Positions 1 to 6,922 are shown, counted from the first letter of the stretch. The stretch is 11,079 bases of DNA from Chitinophagaceae bacterium (GCA_020853515.1 JADYYU010000315.1:1-11079); one strand, 5' to 3'. The notes: a model not told the origin generated them from the letters alone. Translations and numbers: made by a program.

Positions 1-2
1 AT

Positions 3-428
3 CACAGTTTACTGATTGGTGAACGCACTGCTGAACAAATCAAAATACAGGTTGGCAGCGCCCTGAAGGAACTTGACAATCCTCCGGATGATGTGCCGGT
101 GAACGGCAGAGATCTGGTGACCGGTATCCCTAAGCAAATCATGGTTACCTATCAGGAAGTTGCAGATGCGCTGGATAAATCGGTGTTTAAAATTGAAGAA
201 GCGGTATTGAAAGCGCTTGAAAAAACACCGCCTGAGCTGGCTTCGGATATCTTCCGCAGAGGCCTTTATCTGACCGGAGGGGGTGCATTGCTCCGAGGCC
301 TGGATAAGCGAATTTCACAAAAAATAAAACTTCCCGTGCATGTTGCTGATGATCCGCTGAGAAGCGTGGTACGCGGCACCGGCATGGCACTTAAGCATAT
401 TCATAAGTTCCCTTTTTTAATGCAGTAA
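3..428 (+). CDS. mreB: Rod shape-determining protein MreB, C-terminal part (5' end outside window)
   Basis: This is the last 141 codons of the bacterial actin homologue that polymerises under the inner membrane and directs lateral wall synthesis. The frame is open from the window edge (codon at 3) to TAA at 426-428. The segment starts with HSLLIGERTAEQIK and continues with DLVTGIPK, both typical of MreB. The nucleotide-binding stretch GLYLTGGGALLRGLD follows (around 261-305), then the C-terminal DDPLRSVVRGTG. Full MreB proteins are about 340 residues, so roughly the first 200 are missing upstream. An internal GTG at 93 could be mistaken for a start, but homology clearly extends upstream of it. 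mreC begins 36 bp after the stop, consistent with one mreBCD transcript whose promoter lies outside the window. Identification is secure from the motifs and the neighbours. Confidence 0.96.
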   Translation, partial: HSLLIGERTAEQIKIQVGSALKELDNPPDDVPVNGRDLVTGIPKQIMVTYQEVADALDKSVFKIEEAVLKALEKTPPELASDIFRRGLYLTGGGALLRGLDKRISQKIKLPVHVADDPLRSVVRGTGMALKHIHKFPFLMQ

Positions 429-464
429 ATCAAATGTCTCTCACTTTGAAACAAAGAACTTATT

Positions 465-1292
465 GTGCGTAACATTTTCCTTCTGCTCAAACAATTTTAT
501 TCTTTTTTTTTATTCCTTTTTTTAGAAATCATTTGTTTGGTAATTGTTTTCAGAAACAATCATTATCAGCAAAGCTCCGCGATCAATTCATCGGCTAAAA
601 TTGCAGGGTTTTTTTTTCAGAAAAAGGAAGGTCTGATGGGTTATTTTCGCCTGAGGGCGATCAACGACAGTCTGCTGAAAGAAAATGCCTCGCTCAAAAA
701 TAAATTAGGCATAGAGGTCAGGCAAAATACCTTAAAAGACACCGCTTTTACCCGCGAAGTGAAGATTGATTCCACTACCCACACGGTATATTATCAGTAT
801 ATGTCAGCCAAAGTACTGAACAACTCCATCGATCAGAAGCTGAATTATCTGACCCTGAATAAAGGCAGCGCTGATGGCGTAAAAAAGAATATGGCTGTTA
901 TCAGTGAAAAGGGTATTGTCGGAAAAATTGCCAATGTGAGTGAGCATTTCAGTATTGTAGTGTCGGTATTGTCTGAACGGTTTAATATCAGCGCAATGAC
1001 TCCCGACGGCACGGTAGGAAAGGCCGTATGGGATGGTAAAAATGTGGAACTGGTAAATCTGACCGGTATCCCTCAGTCGGTTAAGCTGAAGCCGCTGGAT
1101 ACGATTGTGACGAGCGGTTACTCATCCATTTTTCCTGAAAATATCATGATCGGCAGAATTGCCAAGGTTGAAAGCGCTACATCGTATAAAATATGGCTTT
1201 CTACCAAATTTTCAAATCTGCATTTTGTCTATATTGTTAAGGATGTATCCAATGCAGAGCAAATAAAATTAGAAGAACAGATTCAACAATAA
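465..1292 (+). CDS. mreC: Rod shape-determining protein MreC (GTG start)
   Basis: MreC is the bitopic periplasmic scaffold that links cytoplasmic MreB and MreD to the peptidoglycan synthases. The 275-residue product has a short cytoplasmic start, one membrane segment at about residues 10-29, a coiled-coil-prone stretch at about 60-82 (INDSLLKENASLKNKLG), and then the beta-rich MreC domain. Recognisable pieces of that domain are LNKGSADGVKKNMAV (131-145) and VTSGYSSIFPENIMIGRI (about 215-231). The start is GTG at 465. It gives the N-terminus MRNIFLLLKQ, which is characteristic of Bacteroidota MreC, and no in-frame ATG precedes the membrane segment. The first 50 codons contain runs of nine, seven and nine T's coding for phenylalanine. 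mreD starts 3 bp after the stop, suggesting coupled translation. Confidence 0.95.
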   Translation: MRNIFLLLKQFYSFFLFLFLEIICLVIVFRNNHYQQSSAINSSAKIAGFFFQKKEGLMGYFRLRAINDSLLKENASLKNKLGIEVRQNTLKDTAFTREVKIDSTTHTVYYQYMSAKVLNNSIDQKLNYLTLNKGSADGVKKNMAVISEKGIVGKIANVSEHFSIVVSVLSERFNISAMTPDGTVGKAVWDGKNVELVNLTGIPQSVKLKPLDTIVTSGYSSIFPENIMIGRIAKVESATSYKIWLSTKFSNLHFVYIVKDVSNAEQIKLEEQIQQ

Positions 1293-1295
1293 AGC

Positions 1296-1841
1296 ATGAG
1301 CAAACCGGTTAGATTTATTGTAAATTTTATCATCATTATGCTGGTGCAAATTCTGGTACTCAATGATATTGTGGTTAAATCTGCAATCACCCTGTACGGC
1401 GTGCCGGCGTTTATTCCTTTACTGTATCCATTGGTTTTGTTGCTGTTGCCTGTTAATACGCCGCATTGGCTCACAATGATATTAGGCTTTGGTGTTGGTA
1501 TTACGATGGACCTTTTCAGCAATACTCCGGGCGTACATGCTGCTGCCTGCGTATTATTGGGGTATATGCGTCCCTATTTACTCAACCTTTTTTTTCAGCA
1601 GAATATTAAAGAACTGGGCGATACCGTACCCACGCTATTTCGAATGGGGTTTCGCTCCTTTTTACTCTATATCCTTTTTGCACTGGTGATTCATCATTTT
1701 TTCTTTTACCTCATACAAATCTGGAGCTTTAAAAATACATTGCTGATCTTGTGTAAAACCTTATTGTCCACGATATTGTCTATTATCCTGATCGTATTAA
1801 GCCAGCTTATTTTTGCCAAAAAGGAAATTCGCAGAATATGA
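1296..1841 (+). CDS. mreD: Rod shape-determining protein MreD
   Basis: MreD is the polytopic inner-membrane partner of MreC in the elongasome. The 181-residue product is almost entirely hydrophobic, with about five or six membrane segments (roughly 8-24, 37-52, 58-74, 78-98, 122-141 and 147-172) and a basic C-terminal tail KKEIRRI. The stretch GFGVGITMDLFSNTPGVHAA (64-83) matches the conserved glycine/aspartate region of MreD. Length is close to the usual 160-180 residues. The gene starts at ATG 1296, 3 bp after mreC. Its stop TGA (1839-1841) overlaps the ATG of the next gene as ATGA, so the downstream SET-domain gene is probably translationally coupled. MreD sequences are poorly conserved, so position behind mreC is a large part of the evidence. 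Confidence 0.92.
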   Translation: MSKPVRFIVNFIIIMLVQILVLNDIVVKSAITLYGVPAFIPLLYPLVLLLLPVNTPHWLTMILGFGVGITMDLFSNTPGVHAAACVLLGYMRPYLLNLFFQQNIKELGDTVPTLFRMGFRSFLLYILFALVIHHFFFYLIQIWSFKNTLLILCKTLLSTILSIILIVLSQLIFAKKEIRRI

Positions 1842-2218
1842 TGCTCGCATCTTTGTACACAAAAGTGACAGAAAGTAAGGGTTGGGGGGTGTTTACCAGT
1901 GCGCCCATCGAATTTGGCACAATTATTGAAATTTCCCCGGTTATTGTAATGTCCGCTGAAGAAAAAACACTGCTCGATCAAACAACACTCTATAATTATA
2001 TTTTTGACTGGGAAGCCGGGTTATGTTGCATGGCAATGGGGCTCGTGCCGGTATATAATCACGCCTGTCCGTCCAATTGCGAATACTTTCAGCAATATGA
2101 TCAGTCTACTATCTACATTCAGGCCATGCGCGATATAAAAGCAGATGAAGAACTGACAATTAATTACAAGGGTGATTTTAATAATGAACAGGCAGTATGG
2201 TTTGAGGTAAAGCAATAG
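1838..2218 (+). CDS. Compact SET-domain protein, putative lysine methyltransferase
   Basis: SET domains transfer a methyl group from S-adenosylmethionine to lysine side chains; the substrate here is unknown. The 126-residue product is essentially one bare SET domain. The SAM-binding GWG is at residues 15-17, the N-H motif is in YNHACPSNCEYF (73-84), and the C-terminal EELTINY (104-110) ends in the tyrosine expected in the active site. There is no signal peptide or membrane segment, so it should be cytoplasmic. No post-SET cysteine cluster is visible, as in other short bacterial and viral SET proteins. Two adjacent ATGs (1838 and 1841) are possible starts. The first overlaps the mreD stop as ATGA and is preferred. 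The gene is the last of the mre transcription unit and is followed by a terminator. A link to cell shape is inferred from position only. Confidence 0.85.
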   Translation: MMLASLYTKVTESKGWGVFTSAPIEFGTIIEISPVIVMSAEEKTLLDQTTLYNYIFDWEAGLCCMAMGLVPVYNHACPSNCEYFQQYDQSTIYIQAMRDIKADEELTINYKGDFNNEQAVWFEVKQ

Positions 2219-2302
2219 ATTGGCGGACTAAATACAATACGAATAAAAGTTAAATCTGAATTGCTAAATGAGATAAAAGGTCATTTTTTGAGGCTTTTTT
2301 TG

Positions 2303-2344
2303 TTATCAAAGGGTAAATTTTAACTTTATTTGATAATTTTTTTT
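2303..2344 (+). terminator. AT-rich intrinsic terminator of the mreBCD-SET unit
   Basis: TTATCAAA (2303-2310) and TTTGATAA (2329-2336) are perfect 8-bp inverted arms around an 18-nt loop, followed directly by eight T's (2337-2344). The structure lies 85 bp after the SET stop and upstream of the OmpA promoter, where a terminator would be expected. The stem is AT-rich and therefore weak on its own, but the T tract is strong. Confidence 0.6.
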
Positions 2345-2377
2345 GCATGCTATTTATGAACGAAACGGCTGTAAATG

Positions 2378-2410
2378 CTGATTTTTTTGGATAAAAGCGA
2401 CAAAAATCAG
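2378..2410. repeat. 9-bp inverted repeat upstream of the OmpA promoter
   Basis: CTGATTTTT (2378-2386) and AAAAATCAG (2402-2410) are perfect inverted arms around a 15-nt loop. The repeat ends about 20 bp before the -33-like TTTG of the OmpA promoter. On the + strand the right arm is not followed by T's, so it does not look like a second terminator for rightward transcription. It could be a protein-binding site or a chance pairing of A/T-rich tracts. Confidence 0.35.
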
Positions 2411-2430
2411 GCAAAAAAAAACAAATAAAT

Positions 2431-2462
2431 TTTGCATAGTAAATAAAGTGTTTCTATATTTG
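2431..2462 (+). promoter_or_regulatory. Bacteroidota-type promoter for the OmpA-family gene
   Basis: TTTG at 2431-2434 and TATATTTG at 2455-2462 are separated by 20 bp. This fits the known Bacteroidota sigma-A pattern (TTTG near -33, TAnnTTTG near -7). Transcription would start near 2469 and give an AT-rich leader of about 43 nt without a Shine-Dalgarno sequence. The leader contains a TAAAA-like element shortly before the ATG at 2512. The good match to both boxes suggests high expression, as expected for a major outer-membrane protein. Confidence 0.65.
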
Positions 2463-2511
2463 TCGCGTATATAAAAAACTAAAATCAATTATTTACATTA
2501 AAATTAAATTT

Positions 2512-4182
2512 ATGGCAAGCAAAAAGTACTTATTATTAGCAGGGTTTATGGCCTTGTTTTCAACATCAGCCTTACAGGCTCAGGACGCCGGCGGTGGCAT
2601 GTACCGCGGTGGTGGTTATGACGTCAATGACACATCGTTGATTCCGGCAAACCGATTAAATCAGCACAGAGATTTCATGAACGGTCAGTATGACTTTCCT
2701 GCAAAACCAAGAAATCAATGGGAAATTGGTATCAATATTGGCCAGGTGAATGTATTTGGTGATGTTAATTCAAAAAGCATTACGAATCATAAAAGTGCAA
2801 TGCCTTTAGGTTTTGGCTTTACAGTGCGTAAAGCATTGGGCTATGTAGTTTCTGCAAGATTGCAATTTATGCACGGTACTGCTAGCGGTTTCAACTATCA
2901 GGCAGCTACAGGCTATCTTAACAAAAATAACAATCCGTGGTCATCTGCGGGCTATGCTGGAAGCAGTGTTTATTACAATTACAAAACAACGATGAATGAA
3001 TTGTCATTACAAGCTGTTTTTGCTTTGAATAACCTGAAATTTCACAGTGCACGAAACAAAGTTAGCTATTATGCTATAGCAGGCTTAGGTGGATTGTCAT
3101 ATAAGTCAATGGTGGATGCAAAAAATGCTGCCAATGTTGCTTATGATTTCACCGGTGTTGCTAATGGTTTGTCAGGCTCAACTTATGACAACAGAAAAGC
3201 AATCAATGACAAATTGAAAGCATTATATGATGGTACATACGAATCAAATGCTGAAACCAATTCAAACAGAAAAGGTTCTGCTACCAATACCCTGAGAGCA
3301 TCGTTTACTGCAGGTGCCGGTATCCAGTTCCGTTTAGGAAAATCAATCTCTTTGTCTCTTGAAGACAGAATCATTTACACAGGTGATGATTTATTAGATG
3401 GTCAAAGATGGCAGGAAAATGCACCAGGTGCAACTTCATTGACTCCTAACACAGATAATATCAACTATCTTTCTATTGGCCTGAACTTTAATCTTGGTGG
3501 TAACTCAGTTGCTCCTTTATGGTGGGTTAATCCTTTGGATTATGGTTATAATGCTATCAAAAATATGAAACCATCTGAAGGCAAATGCGATAAAGATGCT
3601 GATGGAGACGGAATTTCTGATTGCTTCGATCGTTGCCCTAACACACCTAACAGTGTAAGTGTTGATTCTCATGGTTGTCCATTTGATACAGATGGTGACG
3701 GTGTTCCTGATTACAAAGACAAACAACTGATCACTCCTACAGAATGTCAACCAGTTGATGCTGATGGTGTTGGTAAATGTCCAGACCCAGCTTGTTGCTC
3801 AAACAGACCACCAGTGCAAAATGCAGGTTGTGGTAGTGTAGCTTCAGGTTCTATCTCTTTCGGTGCAGGTTCTGCAAAATTATCTTCAGGTGCAATGTCT
3901 CAGTTAAACAGCCTTGCTAACTCTCTGAGATCAAATCCTAACTGTAAAGCTGTTATCAGCGGTAACGGTAACGGTAGCAAAATCGAACAACAACGCTCAT
4001 GGGATCGTGTTAATTCTGTAATCAACTACATGGTTGACAAACAAGGAATTGACAGAGACAGATTCATATTCCAGTATGGTAACGGTGGCGGCGATCCTAA
4101 TTCAGTAGAATATCGTTCTGCTGGAGACGGAGAAGTTGGTCCTTCTAACACACCTCCTCCTTTCCCTAACCTGAGAAAATAA
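2512..4182 (+). CDS. OmpA-family outer-membrane protein with thrombospondin type 3 repeats
   Basis: The 556-residue product is an outer-membrane protein thought to connect the outer membrane to the wall. A signal peptide (residues 1 to about 23, ending ALQAQ) is followed by a long region rich in aromatic and alternating hydrophobic residues (about 45-335), consistent with a beta-barrel. Two Asp-rich calcium-binding thrombospondin type 3 repeats follow: DKDADGDGISD from residue 360 and DTDGDGVPD from residue 392, with paired cysteines. A C-terminal OmpA-like domain starts near residue 440 (ISFGAGSAKLSSGA) and runs to about 525. The usual TD of the peptidoglycan-binding loop is replaced by SGNGNGS, while the later arginine (SWDRVNSV) is kept. 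The gene has its own promoter and intrinsic terminator, so it is monocistronic. The family call is firm, but the barrel strand count and wall binding are not established. Confidence 0.88.
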   Translation: MASKKYLLLAGFMALFSTSALQAQDAGGGMYRGGGYDVNDTSLIPANRLNQHRDFMNGQYDFPAKPRNQWEIGINIGQVNVFGDVNSKSITNHKSAMPLGFGFTVRKALGYVVSARLQFMHGTASGFNYQAATGYLNKNNNPWSSAGYAGSSVYYNYKTTMNELSLQAVFALNNLKFHSARNKVSYYAIAGLGGLSYKSMVDAKNAANVAYDFTGVANGLSGSTYDNRKAINDKLKALYDGTYESNAETNSNRKGSATNTLRASFTAGAGIQFRLGKSISLSLEDRIIYTGDDLLDGQRWQENAPGATSLTPNTDNINYLSIGLNFNLGGNSVAPLWWVNPLDYGYNAIKNMKPSEGKCDKDADGDGISDCFDRCPNTPNSVSVDSHGCPFDTDGDGVPDYKDKQLITPTECQPVDADGVGKCPDPACCSNRPPVQNAGCGSVASGSISFGAGSAKLSSGAMSQLNSLANSLRSNPNCKAVISGNGNGSKIEQQRSWDRVNSVINYMVDKQGIDRDRFIFQYGNGGGDPNSVEYRSAGDGEVGPSNTPPPFPNLRK

Positions 4183-4207
4183 TACTTTTTGCTTAATAAA
4201 TAAAAAG

Positions 4208-4233
4208 GTCCCGGATTTATTCGGGACTTTTTT
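4208..4233 (+). terminator. Intrinsic terminator after the OmpA-family gene
   Basis: GTCCCG (4208-4213) pairs perfectly with CGGGAC (4222-4227). The stem can extend inward by a G-T and an A-T pair to leave a TTTA tetraloop. Six T's follow (4228-4233). Five A's precede the left arm (4202-4206), so the same hairpin could also terminate leftward transcription. It lies 25 bp after the stop codon. Confidence 0.9.
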
Positions 4234-4277
4234 ATTTCTTTTTTAGACCGAAATGAGCGGAGCAAGCTTTAATATCT

Positions 4278-4285
4278 TAACTTTG
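4278..4285 (+). promoter_or_regulatory. -7-like promoter element for phaC
   Basis: TAACTTTG matches the Bacteroidota TAnnTTTG element and lies 25 bp upstream of the phaC ATG. No clear TTTG is present about 20 bp further upstream, so only half of the promoter is recognisable. A promoter here is expected because a terminator separates this gene from the previous one. Confidence 0.45.
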
Positions 4286-4310
4286 CAACCTCTATAAAAA
4301 ATACTAAATA

Positions 4311-5360
4311 ATGAATACAACAGAAATATTTGAAGAAATGTCGGGGACGCTGACCAAATTACAAAACGGCTATGAAACTTTGCGTAACATTGGTAAAGTA
4401 GAAGTTGGTACAACTCCCAAAACGCTCGTTTGGCAAATTGATAAAGTAAAGCTGTACCGTTATGATCGCAGCACACCTGCTAAATGTAAAATACCGGTGC
4501 TCGTTTCCTTTGCCATGATGAACAGACATGATGTGCTGGATTTGCAGCCTGATCGCTCACTGATGAAAAAATTTCTGGACGAAGGACTTGATATTTATAT
4601 CATGGATTGGGGCTACCCAACCAAAGCTGATAAGTATCTGACTATGGAAGATTATATTGATGTATATATGAATGGGGCAGTTGATTTTATCCGTAAGTCA
4701 CATGGTATACAGAAAATTAATAAAATGGGTATCTGTCAGGGAGGTACTTTTTCAACGATTTATGCCGCGCTTTATCCTGAAAAATTAAATACTCTTACTG
4801 TTTATGTAGCTCCGTTTGACTTTACTACAGACAAATGTATGCTGTACAAGTGGACAAAATACATCGATGTGGACGCCATGGTAGATTCAATGGGCATTAT
4901 CCCTGCAGATGTGCTAAACTCTGGTTTTGGAATGCTGAAACCCAGCGCAGATATCAGTAAATACTTTAGTGTACTCGACAATCTGGGCGACGAAGATAAG
5001 ATCATGAATTTCTTACGAATGGAATACTGGAAAGCTGATTGTCCGGATATTTCAGGTGAAATGTACAGAAAGTATATTAAGGATCTGTTCAGAGATAATT
5101 TGCTGATCAAAGGAAAGTTTGAACTGGGTGGGCGTAAGGTAAACCTGAAGAATATTACCATGCCTTTTCTGAACATCTACGCTACAGACGATAATATTAT
5201 TCCAAATGAATCAACCATTGCTATCAATGATAAGATTGGTTCAAAGGATAAGGAACTTTATGCTTTTCCTGGTGGTCATATTGGTGTATTCGTCGGTGCC
5301 CGTTCACAAAAAGAGCTTGGTCCTAAAGTGGCTAAGTGGGTAAGTGACCGTAGTAAATAG
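4311..5360 (+). CDS. phaC: Class III-like polyhydroxyalkanoate synthase subunit PhaC
   Basis: PHA synthases polymerise hydroxyacyl-CoA into storage polyester on granule surfaces. The 349-residue alpha/beta-hydrolase matches the length of class III PhaC (about 350-360) rather than class I or II (about 560-590). The lipase-like box is GICQGG (140-145), with nucleophile Cys142 in place of serine, the hallmark of PHA synthases. IMDWGYP (97-103) resembles the conserved DWGYP of the family. The likely catalytic aspartate is Asp294 (TDDNIIP) and the histidine is His323 (PGGHIGVFVG). Start ATG 4311 is preceded by an AT-rich leader. Class III enzymes normally need a PhaE partner. None is visible here, nor is any phaA, phaB, phasin or phaR gene. 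It may act alone, with a distant partner, or on another acyl-CoA. The family call is strong and the physiological role is inferred. Confidence 0.88.
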   Translation: MNTTEIFEEMSGTLTKLQNGYETLRNIGKVEVGTTPKTLVWQIDKVKLYRYDRSTPAKCKIPVLVSFAMMNRHDVLDLQPDRSLMKKFLDEGLDIYIMDWGYPTKADKYLTMEDYIDVYMNGAVDFIRKSHGIQKINKMGICQGGTFSTIYAALYPEKLNTLTVYVAPFDFTTDKCMLYKWTKYIDVDAMVDSMGIIPADVLNSGFGMLKPSADISKYFSVLDNLGDEDKIMNFLRMEYWKADCPDISGEMYRKYIKDLFRDNLLIKGKFELGGRKVNLKNITMPFLNIYATDDNIIPNESTIAINDKIGSKDKELYAFPGGHIGVFVGARSQKELGPKVAKWVSDRSK

Positions 5361-5521
5361 ATAGCTTTATCTTTTGGTTTATGAACCTGAGTAACAGGTG
5401 TTAATTTTGCTCGATAGCCATTGTAAAGGGAGCTGTTTATTAAGTTTGCTTATAGGAATATGCAGCAACTAATTTTTTAGTATTAATATTTTTTGAGTAG
5501 TCAAATTTTACTGATATTTTT
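5361..5521. other. AT-rich spacer between phaC and the decayed lipoprotein gene
   Basis: No gene is supported here. A small hairpin, ACCTG (5385-5389) with CAGGT (5395-5399), lies 25 bp after the phaC stop and is followed by TTAATTTT. It could be a weak terminator. TAATTTTG at 5402-5409 matches the TAnnTTTG promoter element, but no properly spaced TTTG was found. These may be remnants of the promoter of the following pseudogene. Confidence 0.35.
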
Positions 5522-6076
5522 ATGTATAAATTACAGATAATTCTCATGAACTATTTGTCTGCAATAATTATTGTCGTGCTGTTATAAGTCGCTTGCGCTA
5601 AACGAAAAGAAAGTGCTACTAGTGAATTGCCGATGGTAACACAGAAAGGTGCTAACACATTCGGGTGCATCGTTAATGTAAAGATTTTTACAACGATCAG
5701 TCACTATTCAAACAGTTCCTTTGTGTATAGGGGAGTACATTATAATGAGGATATCAATACGAACGATATCAGTATATGGGCAATGGACAAAAAGTCAAAA
5801 GCAAATTATTTTGATTTTACTTTTGTTTTTTAAAAGGTCAATGGCAATGCTCCCGATGCTGTTCTTTTGGGTGCAGGATCTGACGGTCATTGTGCTGTAA
5901 GCATCGTTGCAGGAGGGGCGTTTTTTCATACAGACAGCAATCATACTATTCATCTAACTGTAACAAAGCATGTGCAGTTTGAAATGATTTCCGGTACATT
6001 TTCCGGAAAGTTGATTGCAGACTCAACTGGACAAACTCTGGATGTGAGTGATGGAAGATTTGATATTTCTTATTAA
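5522..6076 (+). pseudogene. Small lipoprotein gene interrupted by two in-frame TAA codons
   Basis: One frame reads from ATG 5522 to TAA 6074-6076 with only two interruptions, TAA at 5585-5587 and TAA at 5831-5833. It gives a hydrophobic signal segment (MYKLQIILMNYLSAIIIVVLL), then a stop, then VACAKRKESAT, which is a lipobox cysteine and a charged linker. Next come TQKGANTFGCIVNVKIF, a central part, the second stop, and a C-terminal part ending ISGTFSGKLIADSTGQ then DVSDGRFDISY. The pattern of an N-terminal GANTFGC.VN stretch and a C-terminal SGTF...DGRFD stretch resembles small Bacteroidota lipoproteins of the DUF6252 type (from memory, not searched). The first stop sits where the lipobox leucine (-3) belongs, so TTA to TAA is the simplest explanation. 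No frameshift is needed. An internal TTG or ATG start (5627, 5633) would lack the signal, so a functional short product is unlikely. Confidence 0.75.
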
Positions 6077-6115
6077 TCCAACGGTGACAAAAGGTAGCGC
6101 CGTACAGCATTACAC

Positions 6116-6808
6116 CTAATACACCACACTGGCATTGTCAGTTACCTGCCCATGTTCCGTACGTATAATGCGACTACGGAATTTTTGTAAAATGCTGTAA
6201 TCGTGGGTAGCCATCAGTATGGCCGTGTCATAATCGGCGCAGATCGATTGTAGCAATTGCATAATCTCGTCCGAAGTGTCAGGATCCAGATTTCCTGTCG
6301 GCTCATCAGCCAGAATTAACTTGGGGTTATTGAGCAAGGCCCGGGCAATGTCAACCCGCTGCTGTTCACCGCCACTCATTTCGTAAGTCATTTTACCGCC
6401 TTTTCCTTTCAATCCTACTTTTCCCAGTACACTGTCTATTTTTTCCTGCATCAGGTTTTTGTCGGTCCAGCCAGTAGCACGTAACACAAACAACAGATTT
6501 TCATTGACATTCCGGTCTGTGAGCAACTGAAAATCCTGGAATACAATGCCGAGGTTCCTCCTTAAAAAAGGTACATTTTTCCAGGTTAAGTCTGTCAGCT
6601 TAAATCCGCAAACATCCCCATAACCCTTTTGGAGAGGAATATTACCATATAAAGTTTTAAGCAGACTGGATTTACCACTCCCCGTTTTCCCAATGAGATA
6701 AACAAACTCCCCCTTATAAATAGAAAGATTAACGTTCGACAGAATTAGTGAACTCCCTTGATATATTTGTGCGTCCTTTAAGGTAACAACCGCCTGTTTT
6801 TCTGTCAT
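6116..6808 (-). CDS. ftsE: Cell division ABC transporter ATP-binding protein FtsE
   Basis: FtsE is the cytoplasmic ATPase that drives the FtsX membrane protein and thereby activates septal peptidoglycan hydrolases during division. The 230-residue product is one ABC nucleotide-binding domain. Walker A GKTGSGKS is at 40-47, the Q-loop VFQDFQLL at 89-96, signature MSGGEQQRVDIARA at 144-157, Walker B LILADEPTGNLD at 164-175, and the H-loop His202 in MATHDYS. The signature begins with Met rather than Leu, a mild variation. Length and sequence fit FtsE, but a LolD- or MacB-type ATPase is hard to exclude without a search. No ftsX gene is adjacent. It is last in a minus-strand series behind surA and moxR, with a 114-bp gap holding a duplicated 14-bp motif. 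Its stop is 39 bp from the end of the convergent pseudogene, with no clear terminator between. Confidence 0.87.
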   Translation of the reverse strand: MTEKQAVVTLKDAQIYQGSSLILSNVNLSIYKGEFVYLIGKTGSGKSSLLKTLYGNIPLQKGYGDVCGFKLTDLTWKNVPFLRRNLGIVFQDFQLLTDRNVNENLLFVLRATGWTDKNLMQEKIDSVLGKVGLKGKGGKMTYEMSGGEQQRVDIARALLNNPKLILADEPTGNLDPDTSDEIMQLLQSICADYDTAILMATHDYSILQKFRSRIIRTEHGQVTDNASVVY

Positions 6809-6810
6809 AA

Positions 6811-6871
6811 CTTAATTTTTTGCAGGGTAAAAGTACAAAGTATGTTTCGAATGAGTGCTTAATTTTTTGCA
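6811..6871. repeat. Perfect 14-bp direct repeat upstream of ftsE
   Basis: CTTAATTTTTTGCA occurs at 6811-6824 and again at 6858-6871, 47 bp apart start to start. Read in the direction of ftsE this is TGCAAAAAATTAAG twice. The inner copy ends 2 bp before the ftsE ATG (6808). The copy at the start codon could be part of the translation initiation region, and the duplication may reflect a binding site or a short local duplication. Confidence 0.45.
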
Positions 6872-6922
6872 ATACAGACGCTGCTGAATTTTATACCGGG
6901 AAACATGGTTGCGACCTCTTTA

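Noticed and set aside
434..472. A 12-codon frame from ATG 434 overlapping the mreC start, possibly a leader peptide
   Set aside because: It lacks any ribosome-binding signal or regulatory codon pattern, and its end at 472 overlapping the GTG is easily chance.
2219..2511. A small RNA or riboswitch in the 293-bp gap before the OmpA gene
   Set aside because: The gap is accounted for by a terminator, an inverted repeat and a promoter, and the predicted leader is only about 43 nt of AT-rich sequence, too short for a known riboswitch.
4802..5176. A 124-codon minus-strand open frame inside phaC
   Set aside because: It is an antisense shadow of a well-supported enzyme with no recognisable features of its own.
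5627..5833. A separate short gene starting at TTG 5627
   Set aside because: The same frame continues upstream through a lipobox and signal segment and downstream past the stop, so it is better read as part of one decayed gene.
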